From Halictus rubicundus (taxonomy: Eukaryota; Arthropoda; Insecta; Hymenoptera; Halictidae), in contig NC_135150.1 in NCBI RefSeq assembly GCF_050948215.1, forward strand, positions 23,911,943 to 23,975,942: a stretch of 64,000 nt of DNA. Reading direction: 5' to 3'. The notes under the pieces were generated by a model, which was not told where the DNA came from, did not search any database, and saw only the letters and a list, made by a program, of their open reading frames with translations. The position numbers and the translations under genes are program-made. Positions 57,559-64,000 of the stretch are shown in pieces. The first letter of the stretch is position 1. Every line of letters starts with the position of its first letter.

Positions 57559-60500
57559 CTGCAAAGAGATTAACGCGTCAGACCACCTCTTCTATTCGCA
57601 TAGCACTTTTTGGGTCAGGAAGGAACCTTCGACTTGGGATTTGGAAAATTCTTCTGGGCTGTGGTTATGACAAGGACTTCTGGAAAGTGGTTCTGGAACT
57701 CTAAATGAGTACTGAATCATTGGTATTAATGTTTGTGCAAAATAAGAATCGTCTGCATCGATTACAAATGATTATTTGTAAATTTCAGTAGACTCTTCAG
57801 GACAGGACTCGGGACAACGAACACCCCACCAAATTCTCCACTCACCTGCAACAACTTATAGGACTTGTCCTCCATGGGAGGGTACTGTCTGCCTTTGCTC
57901 TTCCCGAGGCATTTGGTCCGATCCTCATTGGTAACCTGGCAGAAGAATCCTTTCTTCGGGTCGTACCTCAGATGCGACGAATAATTGAACGCCGGCGTGA
58001 TCTTGAGGAACCTCTGCAGCTCGTGCAGCGTCTCGACAGGGTTCTGTCTGAGTTGTTCACCGTCTATGATGTGCAACTGCTGAGGCGGATAATAGGAGAG
58101 CCATCGTTCCAGATGCTGAGCGTATTTTCCAGGATTTAAACACCTGCGATGCAAGAAGCGAGACTGTCAGCATCCTCCCCTTCGCTGGGATTAACATTTT
58201 GGGGGTCGCGCAGTCTACAACCCTTTTCGACGGAAACCGCGATCTACATTCTCATTAGCAATTTAAATTCTACTTCTACGCTTCGGGGTCGCTTTGAGAC
58301 AGGCCAATATTATTGCCACCGCTAAAATACCCTCTTCCGGTGATTCGTTATTCCGTCTAGGCTCGTTAACTGTACTCGCATAACTGTTTCCGAGCAAACT
58401 CACCTGTTCCTGAGGTCTCGGAGGGGCTTCGGAGCTGTGTCGCTCGCGGTGATCACCGAGTGAAAGGAATAATTGTTTGCCACCGGGTCCCCGTGGACCC
58501 TGGTGTGCTGGTACCACGAGTAAGCCCTTCTCGCAGGTGACAGGAGAATAGTTATCAATTTCGCTTTAGGCAGAAGGGCGTGAGCCCTTCGTGGTACCAG
58601 CTCGCCGTCGAAGTAGGTGGCGGATTTTTCGAACAGGTACCTCGAACTCTCGTTCTTCGATGCCGGGAAGAAGCTCATGTACCTGAAAAAGTTATACAAG
58701 CATGTAGATTAATTTTGTACGAAGTTAGCAACAACTACGGATGTTTTTCGTTTATGGCAAAATTGTGTGGGCGGGAGGCAAAATACTGGAGACATTAGAA
58801 GAATTTTAGAATGCGAACGAAGAGAAGACATCAATTTCTAATTAACCCCTGTTTGTTGCAATGAATGCAGTTTTACAACATTTCAAATACAATTAGAACA
58901 TTTGGCTCTATGTGAAAAATTGTTGAGTTTGTAAAAAGCCTGTTAAATGATGCTAACACGAGGTAATTTATGCCACAATAGCAAAGATAAATAGCAGAAG
59001 AATAAAATAGTACAAGAAAAATGACGTAACGAATGAACGTTCGGGTATTGTGAGCAACATGTATAAACAATCGAATCGATCAACTCCGTCGTACAGGATT
59101 CCAGGTTCCGCGCTTACCAGTCCAGCCCCTTGTAATAATTTTTCCCATTAAAGAACTGGATCTCTTCAAACGTGTCCGGACTCGGCAAGTTGCTGCTTAT
59201 TGCTGGGTGAATGGACAGGAAAGTGTAGAGAGCTGTGGTGCCGGTTTTTTGGGGGCCGATTACCAGGAACCTCGGCAGCTGATCGCAGGTTTTGTTCCGC
59301 GACCAGATCTTCTGGTGCCTTTGGTCGTCGCAGGGATTCTGTCATGGAAAACAATGTCAGACTACATCATGAACAACGCGGTATCTCCTCGTTGGAGACT
59401 CAAACGTTTGAATAAGCTGTGCATTCATCATTAGACTGCGGATCTTTCTGCATTTATCGTACGTGCAAATTTCTAAAAAACAAGGAGGGGGGTGTATCCA
59501 TCAGAATAGGATTTTTATGTTATTTTTACTGCAGTAGTTTATCCTTTTAGAAAATGAACAATTCGTTTATGAGATTCGAATAATTTATTCAAGAGCTAGT
59601 AACGGCTGCTACCTCGCTATAAGCGAGTCACTAGCTTATATCGAGGGAGCATGGACCAGAAGTGTTCTACAAATTTTTACATTTCTGGAACACTCGATCC
59701 CTTCACATACAGGGAAAACAAACATTGTAAAATGTGTTGAACTAACTGTCTAACAGTATTATCTTTTTCTCAACTTGCTTTCAGATATTTATTTTTCCCT
59801 TCGTTATCGTAGCAAGCGAAGAACTTACGCCCCAAACAGGATCAGACTCTTCAGGGTAAAGTTGAAAGTAACGTTCAGCTAGTTGAAGCGGTGGCGCACT
59901 GGACAGCCTCAAGTTCGTCCAACATTGAATGAATTTGATCACCGATTCGAAGGTGTACAGTGCCAGACGATCGTTCCCATAGTTCGACATGTGTGTCATA
60001 AAAATATTGATCTGCAAGGAGCAATCGTTAAATGTTACAACCAAATATTGAACAGGAGACAAAGCTGCCGATGTTATAATACTTACAGGATTGTGAACGA
60101 TGGTCTGAAACAGTTCTCCACCCTGTATCAATTTGTCGAGCTTGTCCCTCCCGCCTGGGTATCTATCGATGAAGATCGTGTGCGTGAAAAGGCCACAGGT
60201 CTGCCTCGGTAGAACCTGAAGTGGAACAAAAATAGTCCATTAATATCCCAGAATTGCAAACACTGCAGTGCTACACTATCAGCTGGTATTTAATGGTCCT
60301 TTGAAATCAGAAATAAATAATTCAGAGAAATAAAGTAATAAATAAATTATTACTGACGAAATCTTCAGCAGTACAGCACAGTGTCGCCAGATGAGGGGAG
60401 GGAGCGCGAATCGAGGGGAAAAAGTTACCCCCTCTCTCTCTCAGTACCGGAGTATGATGGCGTTCCTGCACAACAGGGACGGAACGCGTCACGTGACCCG

Positions 60501-62702
60501 ACCGAAAGGGGAAATTCGAGGGGGGGGGGGACAAGTCTTGATCTGGCAACTCTGAGTGCAGCATCGAGTGAACGCTGAACGTACCATAATGTTACGATGA
60601 ATGAACCCGCGCCTCAACCGAGCGGGCCTCAGATGAGGATACTCTTCCGTGCTGGTGACCTTGATGTTCCACACCCTTTTCCAAGCCTCGTACAGCCCTT
60701 CGTGGACCGGATAGACGCCGGAATGATGAGGACTTACGCTGTATCCGCTTCCGGTCGGGATCCCGTGGTCCTTCGCGAACTGTTTGTTCAACGCCATGTC
60801 CAGCTGCAGATGCGTTACATTCTCGTAGAGGTGGGGCTGCTGATGGTTCCACATGTGAGAAAACCACGTGAATCTGCAATTCAGAACCGGAGACTCGTTG
60901 CATATTTAAAATCCGCAATGCGACTTTTCGGATACGAGCTTTCCCGCGCAACCGGACACGGCTGCCCTAAACTAAACCGTTAGACACTATTCGAAATCTC
61001 TACCCGGAAAACGAAGTCTCTGATCAAACGATACGTGGGTCTGTTACAACTTCTCCTCTCGTTCTCCGTCGCACTTTATTCGCAAATCATTGCGCACTGT
61101 TACAATCAGTTTGAACCAAAAGCTAATTGTTGCTTTTAATTGCAATTTTTCCGGCTGAAATATTGATTCAATTTTTGGTTTTAATTGGATATTTTCCCGT
61201 TGAAATATTAACTGAAGTTACGTTTGTAATTGGAATTTTTCTTGCTGAAATATTAATTCAAGTTTTGCTTTTAATTGCACTTTCCTCCGGCTGAAATATT
61301 AATTCAAGTTTTGTGTTTAATTGGAACTTTTCCTGCTGAAAGATTGATGTTGTACAATGCACATTGAAAAATATAAATATGTTTAAAGTTCCTGAACCGT
61401 GCATGAGGATTAAACTAGGAAAATTGGTTAATCCGTTTAAAAAATTTTCAGATTGCCCGACACACTGTACATTTTAGAAGAAAATGGAAATATTATTTTT
61501 CTACAACTGTGTTCGTCAATTTTAGACTTTTTTATTCAAACGAAACAATTCTCCCAGTGGACCCAATACAAACATTAACAAACTAATAGCAGAAAAATGT
61601 CTATCACAGGGATGGGCATTTTTCACTGTCCCTTTCCAGTAAGCGCCATCACTGTGCGTAAGATGCGCACGAAAGAGAGGTTGGTGGGAGAAGCAGGCGT
61701 TTGAGGGGCCCCTACCATGCCCATCACTGGTCTATGGTATCAGCATACGGAAAAATTCCATAAAATTGTAGCAATGTAATCAATCGATCCAAAATTGCAT
61801 TTATCACAATGCTTATTTTCCTAGCTGTTTTAGATCCTACAAGACCTAATGAACTTTGGTATACCGAACTCTATGAAGACAGAAATTAATATTTGAAGGT
61901 GGCCAGCTATCGAGTTACAACTATCGACAGAAATTGATGTTCAAAAATGAACGAAAAATTTCGTCACAGTTATATGACGGCAGAAATAAATCTCTAAAGA
62001 AGTTATTTGCCTAACGTGACAGTCGAAGGGTTAATCAGGAAAATGACTCACAGTAACATACTATCTTTTATTTTCCCGTTAAAATTCCGACGAAATTGCT
62101 CGAAGACGAATAAATTCGTTAACGAGCTCTGCGGTAAAACATCGTAGAAGGCAATGAAGTTCGAATCGGCTCGGATTTCACAGCAGAACGCGCATCGCGA
62201 GGATTAATTGAAAGATAAAGTTGCAGAACAGGTCACCGTGGCGCGCGACCCAGTCGAATATTTATCGCCGGCTCGAACGAAAGTTTACCGGGTGGGCCGT
62301 GCGCGCTGTCGTTACCTTTCATTGTATCCTCGTAAATGGGTACAACAGTATCACGCACCTGTCGACGTTCTCCAGCAGCATGTCGTCCCCGAGATTCTCC
62401 TCGGCGGTGCCATGATGGAAGTACTTCCCGGAAAACCCCAAGTTGAATTTAAAGCCGGGAACCAACGCTTGGATCTTCTGCTGGGTGGCCAGCAACGCCA
62501 TCACGTCGTCCTTCCTCAGCCTGGTGCCTTTCTCGCCGACGAATATGTCGTCCACGTCCACCAGGATCATGCGATTCAGGCTCAGGCTCAACTGGCCGTG
62601 CGATAAGTACGACAGCGAGTCGAGCAACAGCAGATTGTGCAGCCAGAATCGCAGTCCGCCGCCGAAAAACACCCGCTGGATCCCGTCGTATCTGCCGTGA
62701 TC
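57448..62702 (-). CDS. sfl: Heparan-sulfate N-deacetylase/N-sulfotransferase (sulfateless), C-terminal 617 residues
   Basis: Eight minus-strand exons join without a frame break: 62702-62359, 60873-60585, 60215-60087, 60011-59829, 59338-59118, 58682-58404, 58143-57846 and 57558-57448. They total 1854 nt and end in TAG. All introns are GT-AG. The product is a bifunctional Golgi type II membrane enzyme that removes acetyl from GlcNAc and adds sulfate from PAPS during heparan-sulfate synthesis. The visible part starts in the deacetylase domain (DGIQRVFFGGGL, ILVDVDDIFVGEKGTR, PHHSGVYPVH, ALYTFE). It then has the complete sulfotransferase domain with the 5'-phosphosulfate loop GPQKTGTT, whose Lys is the catalytic base position of the family, the 3'-phosphate-binding SPARRAYSWYQH region and the FCQ...KCLGKSKGR segment. 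No key motif is missing. The N-terminal cytoplasmic/TM region and the first part of the deacetylase lie past the window. It is convergent with the ammonium transporter. Confidence 0.96.
57846..58143 (-). CDS. sfl: sfl exon (LGKSKGR segment)
   Basis: 298 nt, acceptor TTGCATCGCAG, donor CAG|GTGAGT. It encodes CLNPGKYAQHLERWLSYYPP, YDPKKGFFCQVTNEDRTKCL and GKSKGRQYPPMEDKSYKLLQ. The two Cys match the family disulfide. Confidence 0.95.
58404..58682 (-). CDS. sfl: sfl exon (3'-phosphate-binding segment)
   Basis: 279 nt, acceptor ACTTTTTCAG, donor AG|GTGAGT. It encodes YMSFFPASKNESSRYLFEKS, TYFDGELVPRRAHALLPKAK and LSPARRAYSWYQHTRVHGDP. Confidence 0.96.
59118..59338 (-). CDS. sfl: sfl exon (PAPS loop, catalytic Lys)
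   Basis: 221 nt, acceptor CCATGACAG, donor TG|GTAAGC. It opens with NPCDDQRHQKIWSRNKTCD and carries LVIGPQKTGTTALYTFLSIH; the PAPS-loop Lys codon is at 59246-59248. It ends in a split Trp codon. Confidence 0.96.
59432..59470 (+). repeat. Dispersed GACTGCGG repeat, short copy 3 (sfl intron)
   Basis: TTAGACTGCGGATCTTTCTG, followed by GCATTTATCG. Only the first 25 bases match the other copies. Confidence 0.5.
59608..59650. other. Small hairpin in an sfl intron
   Basis: GCTACCTCGCTATAAGC and GCTTATATCGAGGGAGC pair over 17 bp with two mismatches around a 9-nt loop. Too short an arm for a convincing miRNA precursor. Confidence 0.4.
59829..60011 (-). CDS. sfl: sfl exon (end of deacetylase domain)
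   Basis: 183 nt in phase 0, acceptor CTCCTTGCAG, donor GGC|GTAAGT. It encodes INIFMTHMSNYGNDRLALYT through YPEESDPVWG. Confidence 0.95.
60087..60215 (-). CDS. sfl: sfl exon (VLPRQTCGLFTH segment)
   Basis: 129 nt in phase 0, acceptor TTCCACTTCAG, donor CCT|GTAAGT. It encodes VLPRQTCGLFTHTIFIDRYP through GGELFQTIVHNP. Confidence 0.95.
60585..60873 (-). CDS. sfl: sfl exon (deacetylase, HMWNHQQPH to GFIHRNIM)
   Basis: 289 nt, acceptor TGAATTGCAG, donor ATG|GTACGT. The first base completes the Arg codon. It encodes FTWFSHMWNHQQPHLY, PHHSGVYPVHEGLYEAW and VTSTEEYPHLRPAR, all close to NDST consensus. Confidence 0.95.
61110..61350. repeat. 57-bp tandem repeat, about four units, in an sfl intron
   Basis: Units contain TTTTAATTGGAATTTTTC / TTTTAATTGCAATTTTTC, then GGCTGAAATATTAATTCAAG with variants. 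They sit in the long intron between the first two visible sfl exons. Confidence 0.8.
61351..62358 (-). other. Remaining part of the sfl intron 60874-62358
   Basis: No exon, repeat or RNA gene was recognised here. The donor GTGCGT is at its right end. Confidence 0.6.
62359..62702 (-). CDS. sfl: sfl exon (deacetylase, DVDDIFVG segment)
   Basis: 344 nt from acceptor TTTTCCGCAG (phase 0 start, GAT) to donor AG|GTGCGT. It encodes DHGRYDGIQRVFFGGGL through ILVDVDDIFVGEKGTR and FNLGFSGKYFHHGT to ENVDR (last codon split). The next upstream exon is outside the window. Confidence 0.93.
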
Positions 62703-63180
62703 CTGCGGAAAATATAATTAACGCGTTGGCTTCTAATTTTGATCTGCATAGTTATCCCAGCTGATCGTTTTTCCCAGGCTTTTCAGCACAAGAAATTCTC
62801 ACAACACTTTGCTCGTCAGATTCTTAGGTTTGAATATTTTTATTTAATTTTGAATTTATTTCCAACCATCTTAGAGACAGAATTGTTCGCAATCAAAACT
62901 ATTTGGAGATGCAATGCATGATATCTATGTTTTAAAAAAATCCTCATACCTCGTGTACCAGGCAGGCAATGCAGGAAAATTGCAGTATATTCATCTGATT
63001 GAATCACGAACTTATTGCGCAGCGGTTATTAGGCTCGCAAAATGATTTACACCCTTCTTACACGCAAGTAAAGAGCAACTTATGCGTGTTCTAGTATTCG
63101 TGGTAATAAGAGAACACCTATCATTTTTTCGAATAGTTTCATTTTTGATCTGTTTCAATGGTAACGGATTGCAGGAATAT
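62703..63180 (-). other. sfl intron, no exon recognised
   Basis: A 45-nt minus-strand segment between an AG and a GTATGAG (about 62954-62998) was considered as an exon, but its peptide does not match the family sequence expected before DHGRYDGIQ. Confidence 0.5.
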
Positions 63181-64000
63181 TTCCACTAAAACGGGATTCG
63201 CGGAGTTCGATCGAACAGGAAACAACGTTTATTTACAAAAGAAATCGAGGTCCGATTTAGGCGGTGGATTCCGCTGTTTCAAGCGTACCCGGTGGAATGC
63301 GAGTGCTAATCTGCTTTTGTCTGATCAGAGAGCAGTTATGTTTGATCGAACCCTGCAATCGTGATTCCCGCCGGCATTCTGAGTCGACCTGAAATCCCTC
63401 TGGTCGCAAATTAAACCGATATTTTCAGTTACACCGGAATAAATCTGCGAGAACGTGCACATTTTATTCCGCAATGATCAATTTTTCAAGAGATCGTCTC
63501 TTGAACTATAAACGCAAAAATAAATCTCGGAATACAAATTACAGAGGTGCTAATTTGCTTTGGCATGATCACAGAGCAGTTATGTTTGATTAAAGCTACC
63601 AGTCGCGGTTTGACTGGCATTCTGCATCATGTTACAATCCCGCTGTTGGTAATTAAACAGATACATTCGCTCCGACATTTACATTTCCGTTTGCAGCTAT
63701 CTTTTTTAGAAATCTTTTGACAATTTTGTACATTTTCCCTGCGAATTAAGAGATTTTTTAAGTACTGCAGAAATATTAAAATACAATTTACAGAGGAACT
63801 AATTTTTATCTGATCAGTGAGCAATGTCGCAAATGTCGAGCAAATTGAGCCGGATTCCCATTGTTCGTAATTAAACAGATATTTTCAGTCACAATGGGAT
63901 AAAGCAGCGACTGCGTTCAACATTTACATGTTCATCTTCATTTATTATTATCAGTCACAATCGGATACAAAAACGACTGCATTCTACATTTACATTTTCA
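63180..64000. repeat. Degenerate tandem array of about 245 bp, three or more units
   Basis: GTGCTAATCTGC...GATCAGAGAGCAGTTATG (about 63302) recurs as GTGCTAATTTGC...GATCACAGAGCAGTTATG (63547) and AACTAATTTTTATCTGATCAG (about 63797). Each is followed by a TAATTAAACAGATATTTTCAG-like block. The right end is cut by the window edge. Confidence 0.75.

Noticed and set aside
59608..59650. miRNA precursor in an sfl intron
   Set aside because: The arms are only 17 bp with two mismatches, too short for a typical precursor.
62954..62998. Possible 45-nt upstream exon of sfl (minus strand)
   Set aside because: AG and GT borders exist, but the peptide (ending CLVHE) does not fit the family sequence that should precede DHGRYDGIQ.
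1..64000. tRNA or rRNA genes
   Set aside because: No stretch with paired tRNA A and B boxes and a cloverleaf, and no rRNA-like sequence, was recognised on either strand; a covariance scan could not be run.

Overview
The window is nuclear DNA from an insect, most likely a hymenopteran (ant or bee). The evidence is spliced genes with GT-AG introns, a heparan-sulfate N-deacetylase/N-sulfotransferase of insect type, an ammonium-transporter paralogue, AT-rich intergenic DNA with GC-richer patches, and many short TTAA- or TA-flanked non-autonomous transposons. The order is an inference; no species can be named from the sequence alone.

Layout. (1) 1-186 is a 46-bp minisatellite. (2) 522-2849 (+) holds the last two coding exons of an unrecognised, probably disordered protein, followed by about 1.1 kb of probable 3'UTR. 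(3) About 4-50.7 kb is a gene-poor stretch. It holds one possible isolated minus-strand exon (5492-5690), about ten tandem arrays with units of about 40 to 185 bp, and more than a dozen MITE-like or fold-back elements, one nested inside another. (4) 50764-52783 (+) is a two-exon divergent Amt-type ammonium transporter. A 293-bp tandem duplication lies upstream of it and a 204-bp tandem duplication lies in its 3'UTR. (5) 57448-62702 (-) holds eight consecutive 3' exons of sulfateless (sfl/NDST), which carry most of the deacetylase domain and all of the sulfotransferase domain. Its 5' exons lie beyond the right edge. Amt and sfl are convergent (tail to tail). (6) About 63.2 kb to the end is a degenerate array of about 245 bp inside an upstream sfl intron.

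The three genes show no common pathway: sfl makes N-sulfated heparan sulfate in the Golgi, the Amt protein is a membrane channel or transporter, and the first gene is unknown. I found no operon-like system, CRISPR array, tRNA or rRNA. The most distinctive content is the mobile and tandem-repeat landscape: a multi-copy piggyBac-like (TTAA) MITE family, several TA-flanked MITEs, large hairpin elements, and arrays that include a two-type alternating repeat. Exon boundaries were read by hand from splice consensus and frame continuity, so they are reliable where the protein family is known (sfl, Amt) and less so elsewhere.
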